A DNA stretch of 46,015 bases from Verrucomicrobiales bacterium (GTDB taxonomy: Bacteria > Verrucomicrobiota > Verrucomicrobiia > Limisphaerales > Palsa-1400). The notes below the pieces were generated by a model, which was given only the letters and a program-made list of their open reading frames with translations, did not search any database and was not told the origin of the DNA. Positions within the stretch are counted from its first letter, which is position 1. Each line of letters opens with the position of its first letter. Positions 27,268 through 37,088 of the stretch are shown in pieces. The position numbers and the translations under genes were made by a program. The stretch is taken from the NCBI GenBank assembly GCA_003138485.1, contig PLGF01000152.1:30893-76907 (forward strand). Direction: 5' to 3'.

Positions 27268-27298
27268 AAGGCGGGGCTTGATCGCCCCGCCTTTTTTC
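27268..27298 (+). terminator. Intrinsic terminator after CTERM gene 2
   Basis: A 10-bp stem (27268-27277 with 27284-27293; aaggcggggc) and 6-nt loop, then a run of Ts ending at 27297. It lies 26 nt past the stop and directly abuts the end of the leftward giant gene. Confidence 0.88.
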
Positions 27299-30200
27299 TT
27301 ACGGCAGCAGGAGGACGCGGTAGAAGCGCTGGCTGCCCGCAATGCTGTCGGACGCGCTCATCACGGGAGCGGCGGCAACGGAGGCGGGGGCGAGATTGGT
27401 CCAGGCAGGATTGGCCAGGTTGGTGGCGAATTGGACTTGGTAGCTTTGGCCCACTTGCGCGGTCCAGGAGAAGGAGAACTGGCCGCTGGCGACGGTGAAC
27501 AACGCGCCGGCGATTTGGGGCGCCGCGCCCAAATTGGCAACCACCACGTTCGATACGGCGACGTCGTCCAGTCCGAACGCGCCGAATTGGTTTTGAACGT
27601 CAAAGAGCAGGACGCTGTTGGTGGCGGAAGCCGTAACAATGAACTGAGGGTTGATCCAAGCCTCGCCTTGGTTGTTTTGCTGGGTGAAAATGACGCTGCC
27701 ATTCCAGGTCATTTGGAAGGCGTTGGGGACAGCAACGTAGGGGTTATCGAGCCAGATGGAGAGCAGATAGGAGCTGCCCGGAGTGGTCGGCAGGGACTGG
27801 GAAAGGAGCACACCCAACAACCCCGGCGGCCCTAGTTCGGCGCCGTAAGTGCCGGAGTGAACAAACGGCGCATAACTCGTTACGAAGATGTCATTTGTGT
27901 CGCCGGACAACGTCCAATCGGTGAAATCGCCGGTTTCAAAGCCGCCGTTGCGCACGAGGTTGCTGGAACCTGCCGCGGGCGCATAAACGCTGATGGTCGC
28001 AGATGCGCTGACGGCCAGGCCGAAGGCGTTTGTAACGGTGACCGAATAGGCGCCCGCGTTGGATGCGGCGATCCCGGTGAGGGTCAAAACAGGCGTGGCC
28101 GAGCCGGAGACGTTGGTTCCGTCGGACAGCGGCGCGCCGTTGTGCTGCCATTGGTAGTTGAGCGGAGGGCTGCCGGTGGCGGAGACATGGAGCGAAACCA
28201 GAGCGCCCGAGGGGGCGAGCTGGCCGGCGGGTTGGGCGGTGATTTGAGGAGGAGTTTGCGCGGGACCGATTATCAGGTTGTCCATGACGAATTCGTAACC
28301 GGGATAATTCCCATAAGCCAGGTGCGGTGTGCCGCCGGAGGCTATGAAATTGACTTCGTTCACCCCAATGTAATTGAAGTTGATCAGCAGCGGTTGCGTT
28401 GCGCTCAAAGTAAACGTGTTGTCGTAGGCCAGTTCGGCGCCCACGTAGCCAGTGACTTCGAGTTGGAGGTCATCGTTCCAGGCGGCTGTCAGATAGGCGC
28501 TGAAGAGGTCAAAAGGTCCGGGGGCAATCAGAGTGGCCGGGTAACCATCCGCATTGAACGCCACATTGGGAGGTGAGACCACTCCGGCTCCATAGCCGCT
28601 GGGCTGCCCGTAATTGAGGCCGTCCAGTACCGCAAACTCGAACCAGGTCAGGTCGTGATAGCCGTCCGGTATATAGGCTCCGGTGGTGGTCATCGGCAGA
28701 TCGTCAAAGGAGATCATTTCGGACCCGCCCGGCAGAAGGGTCAGGGTGGCGTTGGAGCTGGAAACGGCGCCGTAGGAATTGCTCACGACGACCGAGTAGG
28801 CGCCGACATTGGCGGCCGCGGCATTGCTGATGGTCAGAGCGTTGGAGGTCGCGCCGTGGATGGAGCCGCCATTGGTGAGGTTCGTTCCGTTCAAGCTCCA
28901 TTGGTAACTCAAGGGGCTGTTGCCGGTGGCGGTGACGTTGAAGGTCGCCGCCGAGCCGAGAGGCACAGCCTGGCTGACGGGCTGAGTCGCGATTTGCGGC
29001 GGGCTGGCGGAAGGATTGATGACGACGTTGTCGAGAACAAATTCATTGGCGGATGATTGGGAATAAGGCAGATAGGGCGAGCCGCCCGAGGCACTGAACA
29101 GAACCTTATCGACGTCTTGATAGTTGAAGTTGATGAGGGTGGGCGCGGTCGCGCTGGCGACGTAGCCGTTATCATAGACGACGACTCCATTGCGGAAGCC
29201 GATGGCTTCGACTTCCAGGTTTTCATTCCAAGCCGCTGTGAGCCACGCGCTCAACAGGCTGAAGGTCCCGCCGCTAAGTGTGGCCGGGCCGCCGTAGCCA
29301 TTGAAGGCGACGTTGTCCGGCGACACCACTCCGGCGCCAAAGCCGCCGGGGAGCGGGTAATTAACCGCGTCCAGTTCATAAAAGTTGCTCCACGTCAGAC
29401 TATGATAGCCGTCGGGGATTGGCAGGCCGCCGGTCGTTTCGGCCAGATCATCGAAGGTTATCAGGCTGGCTTGGGTTGGCAGGACAATCAATGGGGCAAT
29501 CGAACTGGTAACGGCGCCGAAGGAATTGGTGACAACGACAGAGTAGCTGCCGGCGTTGGTGGCGAAAACCGCCGTCAAAATCAGGTTGGAGGTGGCCGAT
29601 CCCGCGATGCCGCCACCGTCGGCCAAACCGGCTCCGTTGAACCGCCAGTTAAATGTCAGCGGCACGCCGCCGATGGCGGCCACATTGAACTGGGCCTGTC
29701 CGCCTGGTGGGACGGTCTGGCCGGCGGGTTGAGCCGTCAGCAACGGGACGCCGCCCACCGTGATGTTGCTGACGCTGATATCGTCCAACCCCAGATAAGC
29801 GAGTTCATCCTCGAACCTGATTTGGAGGACGGTGTTTGAGGAAAGGGCCGCGACGACGAATTGGAATTGTTCCCAGCCTTGGGCGGGGAGGTCGGCCTGG
29901 TTGAAAAGGGTAACGCCACCCCAACCAACCTGGAAGATGTTGGGCATGATGCCATAGATGTTTTCCATCCAGAGCGTCAACAAGTAGGAACTTCCGGGGG
30001 CGGTGGGCAAGGTCTGCTCCAGCGAGGCCCCGTAACCGAAGTTCTCGCTGTCGTCCCCCAGTTGGGCGCCATGATTGCCGCTGTGCGCGAAGGATGGGCC
30101 GGAGCCAACATAGGAACCCGAATAATTGCCGCTGAGCGACCAACCGCTGAAATCACCCGTTTCAAATCCGCCGTTCTGCACGATGTTGCTGGCGCCGGAG

Positions 30201-33200
30201 ACGCCGGCATAAACCGTCAGCACCGCGGGGGCGCTGGCGGCGGACCCAAACGAATTGGTGACAGTCACGGAGTAGGCCCCGGAATTGGCTGCCGACACGT
30301 TGCTCAGAGTCAGGGAGGAAGTCGCCGAACCGCTGATGTTGCCGCCGTCGCTTAGTTCGGCTCCGTTGCGCTGCCAGGAGAAGACCAAGGGACTGCTGCC
30401 GATGACGCCGGCCGAAAAGGTCACGTTTTGCCCGGCGGAAACGGTCTGGCTTGCGGGCGCGACAACGATTGAGGGAGAAAGATTGATGGCCTCCAACTCA
30501 ACGTCGTCGAGACCCAGATAGCTTGGGGCGTCGAGGCATTCAAATTGGATGACGCTGGTTGGGGAGGCGGCCTGGACGACGAATCGCGGATTGAACCAGC
30601 CCAGCGCGCCGAGGTCTGATTGGTCATAAATAACCGCGCCATTCCAAGAGATCAGGAAGTTGTTTGGCGTCAGTCCGTCCGGGCTGTCGAGCCAAAATGA
30701 GAGCTGATAGGATGTCCCCGGCACGGTGGCCACGGTTTCGGACAACGAGCCGCCTGGCGGGCTGCCAGGCCCAAGCTGGGCGCCGTAGCGGCCCGAATGT
30801 GCGTAGGCGGAATTCGTGCTGATGAGCATGTCGTTCGTGTCGCCAGCAAGAGTCCAGCCGGCAAAAGAGCCGGATTCAAAGCCGCCGTTTTGCAACGCGT
30901 TGGTCGCTCCGGCGGCGACCGAATAGACGGTGAGCGCGGCGCCGGAACTGGCCGCCGCGCCTGCGGCATTGGTGACCGTAACGGCATAGACCCCGTCGTC
31001 GCCTATGGAGACTCGATCTAGGGTCAGCGTCGGAGTGGCGGAGCCGGATACGTTGCCGCCGTCGCTCAGAGGCGCTCCGTTTCGTTGCCATTGGAAATAC
31101 AGCGGAGCCGTGCCCGTGGAGGATACGGAGAACGACGCTGTGGAACCGGCGGGGATGATTTGGCTGGCAGGCTGCGCAACAATCCGGGGCGGAGAGTCGG
31201 ACACCAGAAACGCGGCGTTATCCATGGCGAATTGCGGGCCGCTGCCGCTGTAACCGGTGTGGACCGTTCCGCCGGACGAAACGAACTGAACGGTGTTCAC
31301 TCCTGTATAGTTGAACTGGACGAGGGTTGGCTGGGTGGCGCTCAAGGAAAAGACGTTGCTATAGAGCATCAGCCCACCGGTGTAACCGGTGACCTGAACC
31401 TCCAATCCGTCCCGCCATGCGGACGTGAGGCGGGCGGAGAGGAAAGTGAAGGGTTGCGCTCTGGTGATCGTGGCGGTGTCGCCATCCCAGTTGTAAACCA
31501 CGTTGCTTGGGGAAACCACCGCGGCGTTGTAACCGCTGGGACCGGGAAAACTCCCTCCATCCAACTCGTAGAAGTTCGTCCACTCGAAACCCTCGTAGCC
31601 GTTGGTCACGGCCAGGCCTGTCATTGTGTCGGGCAAGTCATCGAATGTCAGCACGTTCAGAATCTGGCCGGGCGGTGGCAACGACAGCGTGGCAACGGCG
31701 CTGGACGCCGTGCCATTGCGATTCCTGACCACGACCGAGAAGGAGCCTGCGTTGGCAGGCGTGGCGCCAGAGATGGTCAGCGCCGCCGTGGCGGACCCGG
31801 CAATGCCAGCGGAGTCGCTCAGATTGGTTCCGTCGAATTGCCATTGGTAGCGCGGCGACGGGCTGGCCAGAGCCGTGACGGAAAAGACGGCGCTGCCACC
31901 GGGCGGGACCACCTGGCTGACGGGCTGGGACGTAATGCTGGGCGGGGCACCTTCCAGTATGACATTCGTGACGGACACATCATCCAATCCGAAGTAGTTG
32001 AAGTAGCTGGCAAAGGAAAAGCCAAATTCCAAGACGCTGTTGGTGTCGGATGCGCTGACCAGGAACTGGAGGTTGGTCCAGTCGAGGGAATCAAAATTAG
32101 TCTGGGCGAATAGCGGCGCGCCATTCCACCAGGCCAGAAATCGGTTGGGCGCATCCGCGTTCGGATTCTCCGCCCAGAAGGAAACCAAATAAGTCGCGCC
32201 GGATACGGTGGGGATTGTCTGGGAAAGATAGCCGAACCTGTTGCCGCCGGCGCCCAAGGCCGCCCCATATTCGCCAGAATGAATCCAGGGCGCGTAAGCC
32301 TCAACATAGTCGTAGCCAAGCTCCCCGGTAAGCGTCCAGTTGGTGAAGGTGCCTGCTTCAAATCCCCCGTTCTTGACGAGGTTCGTTTGCCCCGTCTCGA
32401 TGGCATAGACAGACAGCGCCGCGACGGCGCTCGTGGTCGAACCAAAGGAATTGGTGACGACCACCGAATAGTAGCCCGCGTCCGTGGCGGTCACGTTGCT
32501 CACCGTCAACGTGGGCGAGGTTGCGCCTGAGAAATTGCCGCCGCCGGGCGTCGCGCGTCCATTCCGCATCCACTGGTAGGCCAGGGGAGCCGCGCCCGCG
32601 GCTGCGACGCCGAAGCTGACTGTTGCTCCAGGCTGGACGTTCTGGCCGGAGGGCTGGGTGATGATTTGCGGCGCCGAAGATACCGCCACCAACAAGTTGT
32701 CCATGGCGAATTGTTCAGTGGCGTAAAGCGTGTACGCCAGATGAGCCGTGCCGCCGGAGGGGATAAACTTGACTTGGGTCACTCCAATATAGTTGAAACT
32801 GACAAGCGTCGGCTGCGTCGCGCTCAAATAATATGTGTTGTCATAGACCATCAGACTGCCGCTATATCCCTGGACTTCGACCGCCAGATCGTCATTCCAA
32901 ACCGCCGTCAACCACGCGCTCAGGAGGCTGAATGGGCTCCCGCTGGAAACACTGGCCGCTTCTCCGGTTACGTTCACGGCCACATTGCTCGCGGAGATGG
33001 TCGCCGGCTCCATGCCGCATGGAATGGGGTAGTTACTGCCATCCACCTCCTCGAAATCGCTCCAGACCAGCCCCCCGTAACCGGTTGGAATAGCCAGCGG
33101 CGTTTCGCTGTCGGGCAAATTATCGAAGGTGATCAAGTCGAAGGTCTGCGTTGCGGGGAAAACGGTGAGCGTCGCGCCGGAACTGACGGCTGTTCCATAG

Positions 33201-36169
33201 GCATTGCTGACCACCACAGAATAGGTTCCGGCGCTGGCGGTCGAGACATTGCCAAGTGTCAGGGTGGAGGTCGTGGCCCCGGCGATGTTGGCGCCGTTGG
33301 TCAGATCGACGCCGTTGCACTGCCATTGGTAACCCAACTGCGGGGTGCCGGAGGCGGTGACCGTGAATTGAGCCGTGCCGCCGGTCCCAGCCGATTGGCC
33401 GGCGGGCGGGCTGACGATGGCCGGCGGAGCGAAGGAAATCATGACGTTGGTCACGCTGACATCGTCCAATCCCAGGAAGCTATTTTCATCCTCATAGCCC
33501 AATTGCAGGATGCTGGAGGCGCTGGCGGCTGTGACGATGAATTGCAATTGGTTCCAGTCGCCGGCCCCCAAATTCGTGGCGCCGAAAAGCGTCGCGCCAT
33601 CCCAGAGGACCTCGAATTGATTGGGCACCGCGCCGTCCGGACAACGCAGCCACAAAGACACTAAATACGCGCTGCCCGGCGTGGTGGGGAGCTCCTGATA
33701 AAGGAAGCCCAATTCGGTGTAGTACTCGCCGAGGGCGGCGCCGTATCGGCCGGAGTGGACATAGAGGGAGTTGGTGGCGACGTAGCTGTAGTAGTAGTAA
33801 CCCGCCTTGTTCCATGAGGAAAAATCGCCGTTTTCAAAACCGCCGTTTTGCACCAGATTGGCCGCGCCTGAGACCACCGTGTAGAGCTCCAGGGCGGCTT
33901 CCGCGCTGGCTGCCGAACCGAGGGCGTTGGAGACGATGACCGAGTAAATCCCGGCGTCGGCGCTGCCCGCGTTGGCCAGTGTCAAGGTGGCGGTCGCCGA
34001 GCCGGCGACAGGGCCGCCGTCGGTCAAATTGGTCCCATTCTTCCGCCATTGATAGAACAGGGGCCGGCCTTGCGCGGTGACGTTGAACACCGCGGTTGCG
34101 CCAGCCTGGGCGGTCTGGCTTTGCGGCTGCGTATCAATGAGCGGCGCTTCCAGCGGCTGTATCTCCAGCACAAAGGGCCGGTCCAGCGCAACCTGATCGT
34201 TCAGGTTGGTAAACCACAGTATCGCGTTGTAAACACCAACGGTCAGGTTGCTTGCCGCGGAGTTCAAACTAACTGTCACCGTCTGCGACGGGCCGCCCGG
34301 AATCAACGTCCCTCCTGTCAACGACACGTCCAGCCAGGCGGCCGGGTTGGCCAGGCTCCAGTTCAGCGATGCGCTGCCAGCGTTGGTCAACGTCATCGTC
34401 TGGCTGACAACGTCAAACGGCCCGCCGGGAACCCCCTGGATGAAAACAGGGGCGGCCGGTTCCACGAGAAGCGGGTCCGACGGGGTCGTCAGACTTGCCA
34501 GGGTATTGCTGCCCGTTGGTGTTCCCCATCCCGTGCAAAGGTCGTATCCCGGCACGGCGAAGAACTGGTTTGGACTGACTTGGTTGGTGTTATTGCCGGT
34601 CGTGATGTCGTGGAAGACGGCCCCATAACGGCTGCTCCTGCCCAGCGCGTAAATGGCTGGGTTAAGAAATCCCACCGGCATCCGGCCGCTGGCCGCCTGC
34701 TGCTGATTCATAAGGGCGGTCAACGCCGCCCACAAAGGCGTGGCGCAACTGGTTCCTCCCACATAAAATAACTGCCCGCCCGCAATAACGAGCACGTTGT
34801 CCGCCACCAGGGCAACATCCGGGATATTGCGCATCGTGGCCGATCCCTGGCTCTTGGATAAGTTCAGGCCCTGTTGCCAAACGGGAATCGGATAAACAGT
34901 GCTCACGCCGCCGCTGCCGGCGTCAGACCCCAGCCCCGTCGATTGCCAATTCCACACCGTTTCCGACTTCCACGACCCGCCGGCGCCGGCCGTCGTCAAC
35001 GTCGTCCCGCCCACCACCGTGAGGTAGGGATCATCGGAAGGAAACGGGACTCCTCCGACGTAAGCCCCGGAATCTCCCGATGCCTCGAACATGGATTGTC
35101 CCTGCGCTCCGAATTGCTGGAATATCTGCTCAGTCGTTTCATCCGAAGGTGCCCACGACCACGACGAGCTGAGTTGATTGGCCAGGTCGTCCGTTGCCAT
35201 CCGGTTCAATATGTCGTCGCCAACCTGGCCTTCATACACAATGACGCTGGCCAATCCGGGTGCCATCGAAATCGCCATCTCAATGTCCAGCGACACTTCG
35301 ATTTGCCCGTTCTCGGTTTGCGGCGTTCCGTCGAATGAGTCCAGCAGCACGTTGGTCACTGTTACGTTGGGCAGACTGGCGTTGGACTCGTATTGCATAA
35401 TGTCGCCCAGCACGTAGCCGTCATACTCCAAAAGAGCGACCGATTGGTTGGACCCATTGAGCGCAACCCCGGGCACGTAGGCCGCCCGAAAATCGTTGCC
35501 CATGTAAAGACCGTCCGGGCCTGAACCGGTCTGGGACGGGTTCACCGGTGCCTGGCTTAAGGGCCAATGTCGTTGATTGGCGTGCGGCAGGCTGTAATTG
35601 TCCAAGCCCTTGATTCCCAGCAACGCCACTTTCGCATCCACCGCCGGATCGGCGTCCGGCGCGTAAAAGGTCCGCTTCTCGGCAGGGTGCTGATAGCGCC
35701 GCAGGCGGACGTGAAAGGCCTTCTGGACGACGCCGACGCTGGCCCGAACCTCGAGCAACGTCCGGTTGGGATGTTTGGCCCGAACGGCCAGGCCATTGGC
35801 CCGCGCAAAATCGATCAGCGCCTGGTAATCCTCCTCCGACGGTCCGAACCGGTCCGCGAACTCGGACGGCGTCAAGAATTGATGGAAATTCGGGCTGGCC
35901 GGATTATAGAGCTGGCTGAGAAGATTGGTCAGGGCGGGTTTATTGCGCAACGGCAGGCTTAATGTGAGATCAAGATTGGCGGCATCTTCAACCGGTCCAA
36001 CGGCCTGCAACCCCGCCGCCAGCGCCGCCGCCCGGTTGTGGATCGTCTGGCTTGCGCCAGCCCTTTGCGGAGCGACAACGCAGCCCAGCAGAAAAATCAT
36101 GGCCGTGACGAGCGAGTATTGGAGGTTGGGCCGCAGGCGGCGGACACCAGATTCAGTGGCGAAATTCAT
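27299..36169 (-). CDS. Giant exported sedolisin (S53) protease with nine Ig-like domains
   Basis: About 2956 aa from the ATG at 36169 (a GTG 48 nt upstream is also in frame). Signal peptide about 20-45 (VTAMIFLLGCVVAPQRAGA). A pro-kumamolisin prodomain (about 50-190) precedes an S53 catalytic domain. Its motif IEVSLDIEMA (about 289) gives Glu-x3-Asp, EASGDSGAY (about 362) the oxyanion Asp, and GGTSCATPLWAAL (about 473) the Ser, all in the known order. A BACON-like domain (about 560-670) follows, then nine repeats of an Ig-like domain plus a module of type A or B, described under the repeat entry. The last 75 residues carry a VQFATNLANPAWTNLAPAS...RFYRV module like that of the cupredoxin-like protein. 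It is presumably a secreted protein-degrading or adhesive surface enzyme; the substrate is unknown. No membrane anchor follows. Confidence 0.9.
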   Translation of the reverse strand: MNFATESGVRRLRPNLQYSLVTAMIFLLGCVVAPQRAGASQTIHNRAAALAAGLQAVGPVEDAANLDLTLSLPLRNKPALTNLLSQLYNPASPNFHQFLTPSEFADRFGPSEEDYQALIDFARANGLAVRAKHPNRTLLEVRASVGVVQKAFHVRLRRYQHPAEKRTFYAPDADPAVDAKVALLGIKGLDNYSLPHANQRHWPLSQAPVNPSQTGSGPDGLYMGNDFRAAYVPGVALNGSNQSVALLEYDGYVLGDIMQYESNASLPNVTVTNVLLDSFDGTPQTENGQIEVSLDIEMAISMAPGLASVIVYEGQVGDDILNRMATDDLANQLSSSWSWAPSDETTEQIFQQFGAQGQSMFEASGDSGAYVGGVPFPSDDPYLTVVGGTTLTTAGAGGSWKSETVWNWQSTGLGSDAGSGGVSTVYPIPVWQQGLNLSKSQGSATMRNIPDVALVADNVLVIAGGQLFYVGGTSCATPLWAALTALMNQQQAASGRMPVGFLNPAIYALGRSSRYGAVFHDITTGNNTNQVSPNQFFAVPGYDLCTGWGTPTGSNTLASLTTPSDPLLVEPAAPVFIQGVPGGPFDVVSQTMTLTNAGSASLNWSLANPAAWLDVSLTGGTLIPGGPSQTVTVSLNSAASNLTVGVYNAILWFTNLNDQVALDRPFVLEIQPLEAPLIDTQPQSQTAQAGATAVFNVTAQGRPLFYQWRKNGTNLTDGGPVAGSATATLTLANAGSADAGIYSVIVSNALGSAASAEAALELYTVVSGAANLVQNGGFENGDFSSWNKAGYYYYSYVATNSLYVHSGRYGAALGEYYTELGFLYQELPTTPGSAYLVSLWLRCPDGAVPNQFEVLWDGATLFGATNLGAGDWNQLQFIVTAASASSILQLGYEDENSFLGLDDVSVTNVMISFAPPAIVSPPAGQSAGTGGTAQFTVTASGTPQLGYQWQCNGVDLTNGANIAGATTSTLTLGNVSTASAGTYSVVVSNAYGTAVSSGATLTVFPATQTFDLITFDNLPDSETPLAIPTGYGGLVWSDFEEVDGSNYPIPCGMEPATISASNVAVNVTGEAASVSSGSPFSLLSAWLTAVWNDDLAVEVQGYSGSLMVYDNTYYLSATQPTLVSFNYIGVTQVKFIPSGGTAHLAYTLYATEQFAMDNLLVAVSSAPQIITQPSGQNVQPGATVSFGVAAAGAAPLAYQWMRNGRATPGGGNFSGATSPTLTVSNVTATDAGYYSVVVTNSFGSTTSAVAALSVYAIETGQTNLVKNGGFEAGTFTNWTLTGELGYDYVEAYAPWIHSGEYGAALGAGGNRFGYLSQTIPTVSGATYLVSFWAENPNADAPNRFLAWWNGAPLFAQTNFDSLDWTNLQFLVSASDTNSVLEFGFSFASYFNYFGLDDVSVTNVILEGAPPSITSQPVSQVVPPGGSAVFSVTALASPSPRYQWQFDGTNLSDSAGIAGSATAALTISGATPANAGSFSVVVRNRNGTASSAVATLSLPPPGQILNVLTFDDLPDTMTGLAVTNGYEGFEWTNFYELDGGSFPGPSGYNAAVVSPSNVVYNWDGDTATITRAQPFTFLSARLTSAWRDGLEVQVTGYTGGLMLYSNVFSLSATQPTLVQFNYTGVNTVQFVSSGGTVHTGYSGSGPQFAMDNAAFLVSDSPPRIVAQPASQIIPAGSTASFSVSSTGTAPLYFQWQRNGAPLSDGGNVSGSATPTLTLDRVSIGDDGVYAVTVTNAAGAAASSGAALTVYSVAAGATNALQNGGFESGSFAGWTLAGDTNDMLISTNSAYAHSGRYGAQLGPGSPPGGSLSETVATVPGTSYQLSFWLDSPDGLTPNNFLISWNGAVIYDQSDLGALGWFNPRFVVQAASPTSVIQFECLDAPSYLGLDDVELEAINLSPSIVVAPASQTVSAGQNVTFSAGVIGSSPLVFSWQRNGAELSDGGNISGSATSSLTLSNVSAANSGAYSVTVTNSFGSAASAPAVLTVYAGVSGASNIVQNGGFETGDFSGWSLSGNYSGSYVGSGPSFAHSGNHGAQLGDDSENFGYGASLEQTLPTAPGSSYLLTLWMENIYGIMPNIFQVGWGGVTLFNQADLPAQGWEQFQFVVAALSSNTVLQIRFEDELAYLGLDDISVSNITVGGVPLLTAQPAGQTVPPGGQAQFNVAAIGGVPLTFNWRFNGAGLADGGGIAGSATSNLILTAVFATNAGSYSVVVTNSFGAVTSSIAPLIVLPTQASLITFDDLAETTGGLPIPDGYHSLTWSNFYELDAVNYPLPGGFGAGVVSPDNVAFNGYGGPATLSGGTFSLLSAWLTAAWNENLEVEAIGFRNGVVVYDNGYVASATAPTLINFNYQDVDKVLFSASGGSPYLPYSQSSANEFVLDNVVINPSASPPQIATQPVSQAVPLGSAATFNVTATGNSPLSYQWSLNGTNLTNGGSIHGATSNALTISNAAAANVGAYSVVVSNSYGAVSSSNATLTLLPGGSEMISFDDLPMTTTGAYIPDGYHDLTWFEFAVLDGLNYGQPSGYGAGVVSPPNVAFNADGYPATLIAPGPFDLFSAYLTAAWNDDLQLEVTGYVGAELAYDNTFTLSATQPLLINFNYIGVNEVNFIASGGTPHLAYGNYPGYEFVMDNLIIGPAQTPPQITAQPAGQLAPSGALVSLHVSATGSPPLNYQWQHNGAPLSDGTNVSGSATPVLTLTGIAASNAGAYSVTVTNAFGLAVSASATISVYAPAAGSSNLVRNGGFETGDFTDWTLSGDTNDIFVTSYAPFVHSGTYGAELGPPGLLGVLLSQSLPTTPGSSYLLSIWLDNPYVAVPNAFQMTWNGSVIFTQQNNQGEAWINPQFIVTASATNSVLLFDVQNQFGAFGLDDVAVSNVVVANLGAAPQIAGALFTVASGQFSFSWTAQVGQSYQVQFATNLANPAWTNLAPASVAAAPVMSASDSIAGSQRFYRVLLLP
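27540..34150 (-). repeat. Nine repeats of Ig-like domain plus module A or B
   Basis: Within the giant protease, each unit is about 245 residues (about 735 bp). Every unit begins with an Ig-like domain containing YQW..NG..L..G..I.G.....L.L and a closing YSV.V.N..G. It is followed by either module A (NGGFE.G.F..W..., HSG.YGA.LG, ...LGLDDVSV, similar to CBM4/9 or DUF642) or module B (ITFDDLP..., ...GY..L.W..F..LDG, SAWLTAAWND.L.VEV.GY, ...FNY.GV..V.F..SGG). Reading from the N-terminus the order is A B A B A A B B A: five A and four B. Copies are diverged, so duplication is not recent. Confidence 0.88.
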
Positions 36170-36230
36170 GAGCAGTATAGTACATCGGCTACATGATGAC
36201 ACTACCGAACAGCCCACGAATTGTCCAACT

Positions 36231-36256
36231 CAATCAGTCATTCGGGCTTCGTCAGT
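36231..36256. repeat. Short fragment of the 131-bp palindromic repeat
   Basis: The string cagtcattcgggcttcgtcagtc matches the centre of the repeat at 23289-23419 with one substitution and occurs upstream of the giant gene. It may be a relic copy. Confidence 0.5.
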
Positions 36257-36298
36257 CCCAGCACTGCACTCTGCACTCTGAAATCTTCACTCTGCAGT

Positions 36299-36973
36299 TT
36301 AGCGATGGCCGCCACCGCGTCCGCCCCCAAACCCGCCGTGATACCCGCCCCCATGCCAACCCCCTCCGTGACCCCAGCCCCATCCGCCGCCAATGATCAC
36401 CGGCGGCCAATAGTAGTAATCATAAGCCGGGTAGCCGTAATAATAAGCCGGGTAATCCGAACCAATCACCGTCACCGTCGGAGCCGGCGTGGCAGGAGCG
36501 GCGACGGGCGGGGGCGCCTGCGGCGGCGCTTCGGCATCGGGCGGCGGCATTTGCTGCTGCGCGACCGTCTGTTGCATCTGCTGCGCCGCCTGTAGCGCCT
36601 GCTGCTGCGCGGCCTGTTGCTGCTGCTGCTGGCCGTCCCGCAGGATCATCGCCTTCGTCACCTCCTGCGGAATTCCCAACGTCCGCAAATAGAGGATACC
36701 GTCGGCGCTCAGATGATACGGCAGCGCGGTGCTGTTGATGTAATCAATGATGACATCCTTGTCGATGCCCCCCTTATACAACTTCACCACTTCGGCCGCG
36801 CCACTGGGCAAAGCCGGGGCGTGCGCCGCGGCGGCCGCGGGCGGCGCTGCCGTGGCGGCATTGGTGGAAGAGGCGTTTTGGGCGCGCGCGACGCCGCCGG
36901 GAGTTCCGAGGCCGATCACTGCCGCGGCGATGGCCGCAAGCGCCATCCGAAATGCTGGGGAATATCTTTTCAT
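36299..36973 (-). CDS. Exported Gln-rich and Gly/His-rich protein
   Basis: A 224-aa exported protein. Signal peptide about residues 1-31 (KRYSPAFRMALAAIAAAVIG, cleavage near ARAQ). A conserved region about 50-100 (VVKLYKGGIDKDVIIDYINS, then LPYHLSADGILYLRTLGIPQ) resembles a short helical domain found in exported proteins of this phylum. It is followed by a Gln/Ala run (about 108-140), a Pro-rich segment, a Tyr-rich stretch and a Gly/His/Trp-rich tail. The tail could bind metal or associate with the envelope. The ATG at 36973 is preferred because ggagg lies about 10 nt upstream; a longer in-frame start has no signal. It lies between two leftward genes but is not tightly coupled to either. Confidence 0.75.
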   Translation of the reverse strand: MKRYSPAFRMALAAIAAAVIGLGTPGGVARAQNASSTNAATAAPPAAAAAHAPALPSGAAEVVKLYKGGIDKDVIIDYINSTALPYHLSADGILYLRTLGIPQEVTKAMILRDGQQQQQQAAQQQALQAAQQMQQTVAQQQMPPPDAEAPPQAPPPVAAPATPAPTVTVIGSDYPAYYYGYPAYDYYYWPPVIIGGGWGWGHGGGWHGGGYHGGFGGGRGGGHR

Positions 36974-37088
36974 TTTATCCACTCCTCCGTTCCGGGGAAC
37001 GGCTGATTCGTGTCTTTTTGTTCTCTTACCCAAACCAACGTACGACCAAATGCCCGTTTGGCAAGCCCCGTTCGCCTCGCGACGCGAG

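Noticed and set aside
36170-36217. GTG start 48 nt upstream of the giant protease ATG
   Set aside because: The added residues are Cys/Ser-rich and not signal-like; the ATG at 36169 directly precedes a charged region and hydrophobic signal.
36489-36692. Plus-strand frame very rich in Cys and Ala
   Set aside because: It is the antisense of the CAG-like Gln/Ala repeat of the exported Gln-rich protein; the composition is explained by that gene's codons and it has no ribosome binding site.
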